Source of the DNA: Polychytrium aggregatum
Lineage: Eukaryota; Chytridiomycota; Chytridiomycetes; Polychytriales
Assembly: GCF_025602895.1 (NCBI RefSeq)
Contig: NW_026516287.1
Span: 1-64,000 of the forward strand
Reading direction: 5' to 3'
DNA length: 64,000 nt
Part shown: positions 22,936 through 34,103 of the stretch, in pieces
Numbering within the stretch: position 1 is the stretch's first letter
Layout: each line of letters opens with the position of its first letter
Made by a program: the position numbers and the translations under genes
The notes under the pieces: model-generated
What the model saw: only the letters and a program-made list of their open reading frames with translations
Told to the model about the DNA's origin: nothing
Databases searched by the model: none

Positions 22936-25900
22936 ATGTCTCCTCCCAGCAACGCCCCTGATACCGAAGCAAGCCTCTCCCAGCCAACCCGCTCAGCTGC
23001 GCTCCTCCCCCTCGCTGCCCCGGAAGCCACTGGGATGTCGCTGTCGCAACAGCGTGGCGGAACACCGTCTACTGCAAAGATCGCCGGACTCGGCCCATCG
23101 TGTGGTATTTGCCAGCTCGACCTATCCTTTCTCGGCCGGCCTGAGCAGGAGCAGCACATGAATCTCTGTCTCGACGGCTGCTTCACCGGAGAGTCTGTCT
23201 CTGTGGCCGCACCAGCCGCTGGCACGTCGTCGTCCCCACTCCTCGATACCTCGCCAAAGGTGTCCAATGCAGCTGCCGAGCCCGACTTCCTCGAGATCCC
23301 CGATAGCCCAACGCCGTCCGGCGAGCCGAATGGCCAGTCGATCGAAGAGCTGCAGCGGCGCCTCAGAAGCCTCGACCAGCAGCTCGATATTATCGAGCGA
23401 CTCGCCGACTGCCCGTGCTGCTCGGTCCGATTTGTCGACCAGGGCACCGACAACCAACCCTTGACCGTCAAGCAGAAGGAGAGGCGCATTCGACACATCA
23501 AGGCCTGTATGAAGCACTTTGGCCGCAGCGCAGCGTCAATGATTGACTTGCTCAGCTTTGCAGACGAAGACAGCACCGACGGGCCCGAGACGGCCCTCGC
23601 TAACATGAGTGAATCGCAGATCGCCGGTCTCGACCACGTCGTCCAGGTCGCCACCATCCTGGGCCGGCCTGGGATGGCGGCTGTCGCAAAGGGCAAGAGG
23701 GGAGCCAAGCGCAATCCGGCAAAGGACAGCTCTGCAGAAGCCCCGGCCAAGCGATCACGGAAGAGGACAACAGACCAGCCGACATCGAGCAGTGCCGCCC
23801 ACGAAGCAGGCCAGAAAGGTCGATCAGCCAGGGATCGACAGCCGCGACGGAGAGAGGGACCCAGCTTGGCCCACAAGCGCCCGGGCATGCAGTTGTTGCC
23901 AGTGGAAGAGGCCGTCGCCTTTGCCCAGTCGAGGGCCTCGTCGATCCTCTCGGACTCGGTCGCATCGATATCTTCCGCCGGCCAGCCCGAGCCCCCGCGG
24001 ATGAACCAGTCGCTTTCGAATCCGATGCTGTGGTCCCTCTCGGCAGTCGGTGGCAAGCAGGAAGGCAAAAACGATACGGCGTTCAAGACGACACTTATCC
24101 AGGCCGCCGAGTCCCCCGGATTTGAGCATCGCCAAGTCCTGGAACTGGCTCCGGAAGTGGGCGTCGGCCAGTTTGACCATGACCAGCGCAGGATCAACGA
24201 GGTGATCCTCCAGTACGACGTGGAGATCCAGAGTGCGTACGACAAGATGGAGGTTCAAATCATGAAGATGAAAGAAGAGCATCGGCTGTGGGTAAGTGCC
24301 CGGAACGTCGAGACGGGCGCTCATCCGATGCTCGATCAGGCCACACATCTGTGCGCTTGACAAGCAGTACTCACCGGGCCGCCTGGCTGTTTGTCACTTC
24401 CGCCCCCCAGGCAAGGTCGAAAATTGAGGAGCGAGATCGCCTGATCCAAGCCATTCGCAGTGCGCCAGCCGATCCGGGAGTCTTCATCGACCTCGTCAGC
24501 GACGATGAGGAAGCGGCAATCAAAATGCCTGTCGACACTCCGCCGCCAGATGACCAGCCCGATCCAGATACAACCGATGCCATCAGCCCACCTGGTCATA
24601 GAGTCCGAGTGCAGCCCCTGCAGGCAGACACACAAGAATCGGACCCTGAGCCCGAGCTTGATCGTGAAAGCATCTGCGTTCTGGACACCCGGACAGGATT
24701 CAGCAGGAGCCAGCTTGAGATACCTGTCGATGGCAATCCGGAAGAAGCGAGACATCATCGCGATGTTGTGCCCATGCAGAGTCGACAGAAGGACAGTGAC
24801 ATACTCGAGGCTGTTGCGCCACAGCTAGGTCGTTTCGATCGCCATGAAGACATCCCGCTGTCCTGGAGTATTCAAACACCATTTCAGTCGAGCCAGGCGC
24901 AAAATACCCCCGCCCCGGCAGCTGGGCCTCCTCTGAGCACGGTAACGACACCGCAGCCCGAAAGAGCGAGAGCTCATTCGCTCTCGCCGCTGGATGACAG
25001 TGAATCTGTCGTGGCCGAGTCGCCTCAGCTGCTTCCGCTCAACCCCGGCTCTCGTGACGACGACTACTGGTACTACGAAGAACAAGCTCGCTCAGATGTG
25101 TTCGAAGGCTCTTTGGCCCGCATAGCACACTCGTCCAGTTCGCCGCACCGGGCGACCGAGCCCCAAGCCAACTCATTACAGCCAAGTCCTGGGCACGATT
25201 CGTCCTTGGCAAACTTGCAGGACCATTCATTCCCGCTAGATGAAGAGTCGGTATTGCCGTCAAATCAACGTGCGGCCAGTGTATCTGCGAACATAACTGC
25301 GTCCAACCTGGCCAGCCGAGCTTGTCCGTCCAGTCGAAATGGCGAAGCCAGCCTTGTAAGCAAGCTCGATGAAGGCAGCGAACCGAGCCAAGATCGTGAA
25401 TCCGGTGGGGCTGATGAAGCCATGCCTGATTACTCCAAGATGACTGTGGTTGAGCTACGGGTAATGACGACGCTTGCCTTCATCTGCATGATGTGTCCAT
25501 GTTACTCCATGGCGCGATCGCTGTCGTTGCAGCAACCCTGACGGTTCTTTGGATACTCTCGCAACAGCGACTCGGTTCGCGATACGGGCTGGGGCCCATC
25601 GGGAAAGCAAGCTTGGTCAAGGAACTGACAACCATATGGGAGTGTCTTCATCGCGGCCAACCAAGTGCCAGTCAGCAACCTCTGTCCTCACAGTCAAAGG
25701 CCCAGCGCAGACCTGCAGACGAACCCCTCCCATCCGATTCCATGGACGGTGCAGCGCCAGCCAAAACAGCACCCACCCGGGTCACTCGCAGTCGCCAGAA
25801 GAAAGTCATGTCTAGCGCGGAGGTGATCGATTTCCACGACCACATCTATCGATTCCTGATCGACAATGAGTCCATCTACGATCAGATCCTGCGTTACGAG

Positions 25901-26256
25901 GTGAGTCTAGCATGCACAGCCCCAAACCGACGCCCAGACCGACGCACCATCGGATACTCACACAGCATGGATCGCCTGCAGCCTCTTGATTTGCCCGCTG
26001 TGCTGAAGCAGCTCGTTCAAGCAACAAGTCTCCAATGCAACCTGAAGCAGCTCTGCGCCTTTATGGATAGCAAGGTGACTACGATGCGCTGTGGGCCAGA
26101 GAGGTCGGAGTCGCGCTGTATGTGGCAGCGGCGTCGTTTTCGCTGGATCTAACCCCCTAGTCTGAACAGGGTATCAACTTTACGCTCGAATCGGACAAAA
26201 ACGGGACACCCGCGACCCAAGTAAACACGCAGGCACGGACACTCAACACCAGATGA
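22936..26256 (+). CDS. SLX4: SLX4-type structure-specific endonuclease scaffold
   Basis: The five exons are 22936-24291, 24411-25460, 25568-25900, 25982-26074 and 26170-26256 (972 aa), all in phase. Two UBZ4-like fingers can be seen: CGICQLDLSF...HMNLC (about residues 56-76) and CPCCSVRF...HIKACM (about 155-185). A long disordered middle with Lys/Arg-rich and acidic patches follows. A SAP-like element (DYSKMTVVELR then YGLGPIGKASLVKEL) comes next. The C-terminal SLX1-binding domain has FHDHIYRFLIDNESIYDQI, PLDLPAVLKQLV and AFMDSKGINFTLE. SLX4 holds SLX1, and in many species other nucleases, for cleavage of Holliday junctions and flaps in the nucleus. An upstream in-frame ATG (22687) was rejected as unconserved. 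Confidence 0.88.
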
Positions 26257-26928
26257 GAAGCAAGCACCCAGGCGGGACCCATGGTAGTCGGGCCCAGGCA
26301 CGCCTTGCCTCCAAACCATCATCGGAGCCATGCTGCATGAAGCTGCCACACCGCGTGCGATGCCGGCATTCCGAAATTGCTGTGTGCTGGCACACTGGAA
26401 GGTCGCGATGCTGGCGAGGTTGACATTGGTCTGAAGCACATCACGATGAACCCATGATGCTGCGATGCATTTGCCGACGGACTGGCCAGTCGGCTCTGCA
26501 TCGTCGTCGAGTGAAGTTGCTATGGCTTGGAAATAGCACACGGATGTATCGAGACAGCGCCGACATCGTATGAATGGACACAGGTTGCGCCGATTGAGAA
26601 CCAGGCTGTCTGTGAGAGCCGCCGACCTGTTCTTCGCAAACCGCAGACCACCAGGCCAGCGCAACACGGCATGCTGCCCCTCCCCCGAAACCAGCACCCG
26701 TCATCAGCTGCATCCTGCCCCGCTCCCCTGAGCTTGTCGGTCCAGTTCGCATTGCACCCAGTCTGGATCCACGGCCTGCTGCGCATGTTCGTTCTCGAAC
26801 AGAGAACCGCAAGACAGCTTGGCCAGGCCCGCGCTCTCCATCGCATCGCATCGCATCGCATCGCATCGCATCGCATCGCATCGCATCGCATCGCTGCCGG
26901 CTCCAGCAAACAATCCAGCGCATCGTGC
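26257..26928. other. Intergenic region upstream of the SLC41 gene
   Basis: Several overlapping frames are open on the minus strand, largely because an ATCGC array is open in all frames. I see no supported gene. Confidence 0.45.
26839..26893. repeat. (ATCGC)n pentamer array
   Basis: Eleven near-perfect ATCGC units stand 36 bp upstream of the SLC41 start codon, probably within the 5' UTR or core promoter. Confidence 0.9.
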
Positions 26929-29413
26929 ATGGCGTCCTATTACTCGCCAGACTACATCGAGAGCCGGTACTTTGGTCTGCGCCAGCGAGACAAGCTCGGC
27001 GGCGGCGGCGCAGACTGGAGCCGTGCGGATCCGACCCTCGAAACAGGGGATGTCGACGAGAAGCTCGGCAAGTCTGCTGTCGGCACCGACCGCTGGTCCA
27101 AACTGGTGGCCGAGGTTCGTTTATATCAGCGCTATACGGCGTCCGTCTGCCTGCTGATCGAGAGGATTCCCAAGTCCCTGGCGATGTCGAGTGGTCCTGC
27201 CTCACCCCGCTTGGTTGGGCTCGCCGGTCCCCTGCTTGCCCATCCATTCGCTCGCTCATTCGCTGTGTATTGCCTCTCTGTCTTGTCTGTATCAGTCGCT
27301 ACCGTCGGTGCTGATGTCTCTTGGTGGCCTGATGATGACCGGCGCCCTTCTGAATGCAGTTCAGGTAATTCCAGCGTCGGTGCAGCTCAGCCCGCCATTC
27401 CGAGCGCCTGGACAGCGAGCTCACCAGTCCCACCTCCAGACCTGGGATGCCTTCACGAATGTCTCCGAGCTTTTTGTTCTACTACCGACGCTGCTGGGCC
27501 TGAAAGGAAACCTCGGTAAGCAGCGGCCCCTCAAGGGCGCTCGGACGTGCGCTGGCTGTCGCCGCTCGATATCGACGAATGCCGAGGGGCTATCCAGCCG
27601 GGAAGCAGGAAACTTGCCAGCAGACCGTCAAAGATCTCGCTGCTGCTTCCGACGATAGTCCCCAACACTGCGGCATGCCCACTCGTTTCTCGCAACGGCA
27701 AGCAGTACTGCTTCCCCAGTGCCTCGCCGCTGACGACCCCCTGCTTGGGCAGAAATGAATCTGGCGTCTCGCCTCGGAACGGCATCAAGTCTGGGCCATC
27801 TGGACCTTCCTGCATCTCGCACCAGCCTCGTCGTTGGCAACATTGCTCTTGTCCAGATCCAAGCAGCCTGCGTTGCCGGAATCGCCAGCATATGGAGCAT
27901 CCTGCTCAGCTTCATCTCCAACGACTATCACTTCAACAGCGCAGCCAACTCGGCCCTGATATGTGCCTCGGCCATCCTGACGGCCACAAGCGCCAGTCTG
28001 TCTCTGGGCCTCGGAACCTGCGCGGTAGTCATCGTCTGCAAGCTAGTGAATCTAGACCCAGATAACATTGGTAAATGCCATGCAGCTCGATTGTTCAATT
28101 GAGCATTTGCGCGGATGGTGACGGCTCGGCACTAATCCGCCCTCAATCGCACCAGCGACACCGGTTGCCTCAAGTCTGGGCGATCTCATCACACTCATGA
28201 CCTTTGGCGGGCTCAGCACTCTGCTTTACCGATACCACGGTGGGTCAACATGGCTGCAAGTGACATTCGAGGTCACCGTCCTGAGAAACCAGCTCCGTTT
28301 GACTGGGCAGCACACCTTCGATTGACAGCTTGGGCAATTCAACTGGCATCGCTTTGATCTATGCAGAATCGCCGCTCTCCATTGTTTTGATAGTGGCAGT
28401 CCTCAGCATGCTGCCGGTGTGGACATGGATTACTCTTCACAACGAGGTGGGTTGAGCCGCACCCTGGCGACATCCTGCGGACATGTGCCGAGTGCACCTC
28501 TTGCCGAGTGAATCTTTTGCAGAGATGCGCTCGCCGCAACTAACACACTTGCTCTGCTGCATTGTGCCGTCAACAGCACGTTCGCGAGGTGCTCAAGACT
28601 GGCTGGAGCCCGCTCGTGGCGTCCATGCTGATATCGACCTTTGCGGGCATGGTTCTGGAGCAGTACCTCGATTCCTATATCGGTCTCGCTATCTTGGTTC
28701 CGGTCATGAACGGTAGAGTGGCGTCTGCGTTGTGGCAAGGACCCTGCGGTCCAAGATAGTGTTTGTGCACCACTGGCACAGCGCTCTACTGACCGCCTGT
28801 CGGCACTTGAATGGCTTTCCAGGCATCTGTGGAACTTTTTCGTGCATTTACGCCTCACGACTCTCGACGAGTTTGCACAAGAGCGGATCGATGAAGTTGG
28901 ACCACGCGCCGTTTACTCTGTTCACGGTCAACATCTTTGTGCAAGCCATGTTCCTCGGAATCGTGTGGGCCACCAACCTGGGCAATACCAACATCAGCTT
29001 GCTCTTTGCAGTCATGTACATGACCGTATCGGTGACAGTGGTATGAGTGTTGCTGGAGCTGATTGTCGATCGGAGCCCGTTGATGGCCGGCAGTGGGAAT
29101 GTGGCTGCCAGAAGGATGAGCAGTGAATGTGTCTGGGGCAAGCAGGCGTGGGGTTGGCAGCCGTACCTGCAAAATGCGAGAGCATGGCGACTCGGATGCA
29201 CTTGCTAACCCATGTTCACTACAGGGTATGGCTCTTCTCATCGTGACGCGGGGCCTGATCTCGGTGCTGTGGTCCATGCAACTCGACCCAGACAACTATG
29301 CTTTCTCGCTGATCACCGCGCTCGGGGACGTGCTGGGGACGATATTCCTCGTCTTGGGCTTTCAGATCATGGTGTGGTCTGGCGAGGTGCATCGGCTGGC
29401 CAAAAAAGAGTGA
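26929..29413 (+). CDS. SLC41/MgtE-type divalent cation (Mg2+) transporter
   Basis: The nine exons are 26929-27114, 27296-27364, 27440-27515, 27753-28070, 28156-28239, 28367-28446, 28577-28712, 28823-29040 and 29225-29413 (451 aa), all in phase. A soluble N-terminus of about 60 aa is followed by two MgtE-like membrane halves. Half 1 has SLPSVLMSLGGLMMTG, ELFVLLPTLLGLKGNLEM, LASRLGTAS and PDNIATPVASSLGDLIT. Half 2 has LISTFAGMVLEQYL, LAILVPVMNGICGTFSCI, ASRLSTSLH and DPDNYAFSLITALGDVLGT. The duplicated ASRL...PDN...LGD signature defines SLC41. About ten hydrophobic helices are expected in the plasma or organelle membrane. There is no cytosolic CBS regulatory domain as in bacterial MgtE. Confidence 0.93.
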
Positions 29414-30506
29414 GAATATTGTCCGTGACGGGAGTCGCCGTCAAAGTCTGAACACGAACCAGGTGCTTGCCCAGCAGCATGCCGTGCAGCTCCAGACCCG
29501 AATCGGTCCAAGCAGCATGTCCAGGAAGCGCCTGGCACCATGAGGCCGCTTATAGCGTTTCCAAAATGAAATGGGACACCCCGTTTTGAGCCATGACAGT
29601 GGTTTTTCTGGAACCTGAATACACCCACCCACTCATCGCATTCATGACCAAACACAGCACCTTCGATTTCCGCATCGCTGCACTGTGACCGGTGGCCTTC
29701 ATTCGGGGGCTGCCAAAGTGATATGCTATATTTCTTGTGGCATAGTTAGACGCATGCCATCGCATACTCCGCTGACAAATGGATTGTGGGCAGGTGTCAC
29801 ATTTCCCCTGAATGCAGTGTGAGTGGATTGATATGCTCGGACTCGTCGTCTGCATGTGCAGTGCATTTCTTTGTGGTGCAGCTGAATACCCTCTGCGAAC
29901 GATGGCCGACGAGCACATTTGCGGCCCAGAAAGAACGATTGTCAATTTGTGCTAATCCGAGTGATCACGATTGTCACATTGTCAGAGAGCAGGATGTCCT
30001 GCACTCCGAGACGGCCTCAGACGCATTGCCGCGACACTTCGTCTGCATACGCATAGACAGGGCCTGTTTCATATTACGCTTGCTGCTCCCGTTGAGCGAG
30101 AATGCAGAGGTGTATGGAGCACTGATTGAGAGCGGATTGGTGGCGACGGGCGGCGGTCGACTGCTGTGGACTCGGCGAGCAGACCCCATACACCAACAGT
30201 GTGCTCGGTGGCAGGAGCGTAGAAACCACCTCTGCATCCGGCATTGTCTCAAACCTGTGTACCTGTAGACTGATCGGGTCCCAGCGTCGCCTATTCCAAG
30301 ACCGTCTCGTATTGTCTAGACACACTATTTTCGATTCCGTTGCTCATAGCCTCTTGCTCGGGCCGCTCTCCGGGTTCGCTCCCACCGCACTTTGCCCTCG
30401 ACTGCCACGCATCGCTATTCGCTTGAAGCCGACCGGCACTGGTGAAAGGGCTCGTTGCTCTCCAAGCGCTGGACCAGCCAACATCGCTTTCGTTCGACCC
30501 TTCGAA
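29414..30506. other. Intergenic region with a mobile-element end
   Basis: Apart from the repeat end at 29553-29655, this 1.1-kb gap has no supported gene. Its AT content is locally higher than in neighbouring coding DNA (29690-29990). Confidence 0.45.
29553..29655 (+). mobile_element. Isolated left end of the Fanzor-bearing element family
   Basis: This roughly 100-bp block matches, in reverse complement, the left end of the 48 kb element (48600-48706). Both contain the terminal TCCAAAATGAAATGGGACAC (here 29560-29579) followed by the same subterminal sequence, which would encode NAMSGWVYSGSRK and GVSHFILETL on the opposite strand. It begins next to a TA dinucleotide (29551-29552). No matching right end was found downstream, so it is a fragment or a solo end. 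Confidence 0.7.
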
Positions 30507-32687
30507 ATGTCTGTCCCCGTGATTCTGCCTGCAGTACTGACAGGGATCGTCTGCACAGTCTGGATAGCTAGGTAAGGAATCCGAATCGACGCAGAAGCCA
30601 GTGTCTGGGTTGCAGATCGCCGCACAGATGGACGATGTCGAGCATGCAGATACCGCGGACGGAGCCACAGTCTTACGCCGGAACACCACAAAAACCCTGT
30701 GCCAAGCTGTTACTCGGTGACTGACGGTCTGGGCTGCCTCCATAGCTTTCTTGTCCTCTGCTATGTCAGGCAGGATTCGGTCATACAGAGCAGGAACTGG
30801 CCACTTCTGTGCTTGCAATCGCTCAGCGGCCTGCTGCTGGTCTTTGGTGAGCGCGATGTGCAAGTACTTGTGGTGATGGTGGAGAATGGGGTCGTGCTGG
30901 CTTGGGGGAGTGAACAACTACTCTCTGTGAGTCAGGCCAGTGCGCCGCACGAATCGCTCCGGTATGCTCAACGAATCGTGTCTGGGCGTCCGCCATGTTC
31001 CAGCCCTATTTGTCATCAATGTTGTGGAAATCGCATGCGACCTTGCGATGCTCCCGTTGATCACCTTCGGTGTAAGCATTCCGCCACGCATTCTCTGGCA
31101 AATCGAGGCCGCGACTTGCATCATCCGAATCTAACAGCTCGGCTCGGATGCACCGGATCGGAAACTCGTGGGAACAGGCTTTGTTCACAACCACCTTTGT
31201 GGTGCGATCCATCCAGCTGCTGAACAAGATGAGTGCCGAGATCGTACGGAGGCCGCTGACGTCGGCAATATCTCTCCGGAAATTGTCCATCAGCATCGAA
31301 CAGAAGACGGTCTCTGCGCGATCTGTGCCGATCAGCCTGGCGTTTATTGCGTTCACGATATTTGCCCAGTGCATCGTCAACTCTGTCTATGCCACCAACC
31401 CAACAGGGACCTGTGGCGTCCTTCAGGAATTTCCAAAGGTTGTTCCCTCGATAGTGGTCCTGTGTGGATTCTCCTTTATCGCAGTGCCGTACCTCTCATA
31501 TCTGCTCTACAAGCTCGATATTGAGCATCCAGTCCGAATCGAGCTCATCACCAACGGAGTCATCTACGTCGTCAGCATGAGCATGTATCTGGTCTGGAGC
31601 ATCAAGCTGAAGTATATCGAGGAGCTCCATTCGTTTACGTCTTATTTTTTAGCAAACTACTGGGTAATGTCGTCGGCGGCGCAGTGTTGTCATTTCGGCA
31701 TGCTCTGTCGAGTATGCTGAGGATGCACAACTGCTGCATGACTCAGGGCTGCTACAGCTGCGCTTATCGTGGGCCTCACTAATGCATCTGGCATTCTCAT
31801 CCAGCTGATACTCGGCCTGATGGTATCATATCTGCAGGCCGTGGTGATCCCGAGTATCCAGGCTTTGCAGCGGATCAGATTGACCAACACCCAGCGCAAG
31901 TCCAGCAAGCTGGAGTTCAAGTTCACCCTTGACTGCTTCAACCTGGCCATGAGCAGTAAAGAGTCGCTTGAGAAGCTCGAGAAGCTGTGCACCGAGCGTG
32001 AGTCTTTGGGCCTGCAAGCCACCTGGGCGAGTTCTGTTGCATTTGCATTTGCATTTGCATGGCTCGGGACAGTGATGTCAGGTGTGGTCTCGTACCGTGG
32101 GCATCCGGGGGCGACCGACGCAGTACATTGAACCACCTCGTTTCGCTTGCCATCCACCCGGCGGCATGTCGCCATGGACAGTATTTTGCGGGGAGATTTT
32201 CTACTTCCTGGACTATTACAAGAAGCTAATGAAGTCGGTGCGGACGGCATACAACGAAAGTCGGTCGGGATTTGATGTCGTCAGGGCCGATGGGCCTGGG
32301 CGGTCGCTGATATCCTTGGCGTCAGGATCCACGGCAGAGTCATCGGCAGCCAACGTTACTTTGGGACCCGAGGGCCAAATCGGAGACTTTGTGCCAAAGA
32401 AATGGATTCTGCCAAAGCCTCTGGCTCTGCAGTACATCAAGGTGTATAAGGCATACATCCGGCCAGGATGTTCGCAGGAGCTCAACATTGCCCACTGGAA
32501 CCGGGAAACGATCAAGGCAATCATGAGCCCATTCATGGATATGGACGTGGAGAAACTCCTCACCAGCGACATTGCGATTCCAGCCGACTGTCTAGACGAG
32601 ATCCATCAGGAGATTTATCTGCAAATGTTCAACAACATCTTCCCGGTGTTTCTGGACAGAAAGCTGTACCTAAACGCAGAGCCGTGA
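30507..32687 (+). CDS. Seven-transmembrane protein with C-terminal RGS domain
   Basis: The six exons are 30507-30571, 30746-30846, 30941-31071, 31178-31663, 31805-31997 and 32182-32687 (493 aa), all in phase. Hydrophobic helices include LPAVLTGIVCTVWIA, LLCLQSLSGLLLVF, ALFVINVVEIACDLAMLPL, ISLAFIAFTIFAQCIV, IVVLCGFSFIAVPYLSYLL, NGVIYVVSMSMYLVW and NYWLILGLMVSYLQAVVI. The cytosolic tail carries an RGS-like fold: IFYFLDYYKKLMKSV, then YIKVYKAYIRPGCSQELNI, RETIKAIM and QMFNNIFPVFLDRKLY. RGS domains speed GTP hydrolysis on G-alpha, so this is probably a receptor-like regulator of heterotrimeric G protein signalling. The ligand is unknown. RGS identification rests on pattern spacing rather than high identity. 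Confidence 0.8.
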
Positions 32688-32940
32688 TTACACCGCCTAA
32701 TATGCTATCAAGTGGTGCGGTCGGGGTCTGGATTGCCAATGTGCTCCTGGATACGCTGCTCGGCAGTCTTGACGGATGTGGTGGGCTTGGGACGATGGTT
32801 CGAGGCACAACACTATGAAAAAATTTCTTGTTAAAAAAATGAGCGAGAACGAAAAAACGCGCTCTCGGAGCCACCTCAGTCGGCGAGAAGAGCAGTCTCT
32901 GGCGAGAGACCCCCGAGGGAAGGCGAGAAGCCTCTCGCCG

Positions 32941-33026
<86 letters not shown>

Positions 33027-33148
33027 TGCACAAGGGAGTCAAACACCTCCCATCGACCATCCCAAGAGGGATGGCAACCCCGAAGTGGACTGCCCAGAAT
33101 ATGGGCGACCCGGCATCCACTGCCGAAATGCACAAGGAACAAGATGCT
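32688..33148. other. Intergenic region with CA microsatellite
   Basis: This stretch lies between the 7TM-RGS stop codon and the right end of the 33 kb Fanzor element. Open frames across the CA run are artefacts of the repeat. Poly-A tracts near 32820-32840 may mark a 3' UTR. Confidence 0.5.
32942..33024. repeat. (CA)n microsatellite, 83 bp
   Basis: A perfect CA dinucleotide run of about 41 units ends about 125 bp from the terminal repeat of the Fanzor element. Confidence 0.98.
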
Positions 33149-33150
33149 TA

Positions 33151-34103
33151 CAGTCTATCCAGAAAGAAACGGGACAGTCACTTCCTGGCTTCAGATGTCT
33201 GAAACCCGCTGACTGACTTGTAGGCCCAGCGGGTAGGCCATGGCAGTGCACTCCTGTCTTCGTTGGCAATCGAGTGGTTTTGGTTGGTTTGGGAAGCACA
33301 GTCTTGAATACACTCGGTCGATCTCCTGTGGCGATGGTCGACTGGCATACCGAGATCATGTTCCTGGCTGCATTGATGTCTCGATCCCACAACGTATGGC
33401 AGCTTGCACAGCTCCGGACAAAGTGTGGTTTCTCGATATCAAGATACTCGACCTTCTCGAGTCGCTTGAATTCCCGGCAGTGTGAGCACACCTGGGATGT
33501 GTTGAACTCGTTCACCGAGCACACATGGATCTTGGAGACGGATTGGTCTGGTGGTCGTCTCTGGTGGTGTATGAACTGCTCAAAGTACTTGGCGAACCTG
33601 AGTCTCCTGGGACTGGATGCGTATCCCTTCCCTTGCTTCCAGGATGCATTCCCAAAGGCAATCACCACTTCGGTCTCCCTTGGTGCCTGGTCGATGACTT
33701 GCTTGCACATCTCGTGGACGGTGCGCTGTCGCTTGCTGTGGAGATCGAGTCGCTTGAACCGCCGTCGCCGGGTCAGGCTGAAGTACAGCTGTTTGTCCAG
33801 CATGTCTCTATCGAACACATGGCGAATGTATTGCAGGAAGGAAGCCAACCCGGGGATCTTGGGACTTGGTGTGGTGCTCATCCATTCCTGCAGACCAAGG
33901 ATCTTGTGGGTGCTCTGGATCCACTTGGTCGCCTGGGTGGTGTCTTTGGCTTGCGGTGAACCATCTGGCGAGAAAATAGCGACGATGGCTGGTTCTGCCC
34001 TTGGGGAAGAAAGAATCTCCTCAAAACCAGCGCATTTTGGGCTGGCAGAGATACTGTGCAGTGGCGTCCTTGATCCAGATCCAGAAACGCATCGCTCGCT
34101 CAA
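33151..34103 (-). mobile_element. Fanzor-bearing element, copy 1 (left end not found)
   Basis: The right end is defined by TTA|CAGTC and the terminal TCCAGAAAGAAACGGGACAG (33158-33177), which is shared with the 48 kb copy. Sequence identity to that copy continues through the 3' noncoding block (33178-33300) and the coding region. The matching left end (GTGTCCCATTTC type) was not found up to 34625. Copy 1 is therefore truncated on that side or has diverged, and the 34103 limit marks only the readable coding sequence. Confidence 0.7.
33158..33177. repeat. Right terminal inverted repeat of Fanzor element copy 1
   Basis: This 20-bp sequence differs from the 48 kb right end (48071-48090) at one position. 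It is preceded by TA then CAG at 33149-33153. Confidence 0.75.

Larger units (their letters stand above)
33039..34103 (-). pseudogene. Fanzor (eukaryotic TnpB/IS607-like RNA-guided nuclease), partial
   Basis: The frame is open for 354 codons and shows the Fanzor layout after RuvC-I. First comes VAIFSPDGSPQ with a TTQATKW element. A helical segment follows (YIRHVFDRDMLDKQLYF, RRRRFKRLDLHSKRQ). Next is RuvC-II-like ETEVVIAFGNASW and SEFNTSQVCSHC-type SVNEFNTSQVCSHC. A second zinc knuckle (SCASC) leads to the RuvC-III motif WDRDINAARNM with its catalytic Asp. The N-terminal half, including the RuvC-I DPG, is missing. A likely acceptor (CCCAAGGGCAG) just before NQPAIVAIF suggests that an upstream exon once joined there. 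Fanzors cut DNA guided by an omega RNA encoded near the 3' end. The last part of the frame reads out through the terminal repeat and is not native. I treat it as a partial gene. Confidence 0.8.

Noticed and set aside
22698-24245. 515-codon minus-strand frame opposite SLX4
   Set aside because: It is the mirror of a high-GC exon with a clear protein on the other strand.
26441-27259. 272-codon minus-strand frame with repeated CDAMR
   Set aside because: It is produced by the ATCGC pentamer array and lies antisense to SLC41 exon 1.
32697-33216. Open frames across the CA run
   Set aside because: A CA dinucleotide array is open in every frame and encodes only Cys-Val or His-Thr repeats.
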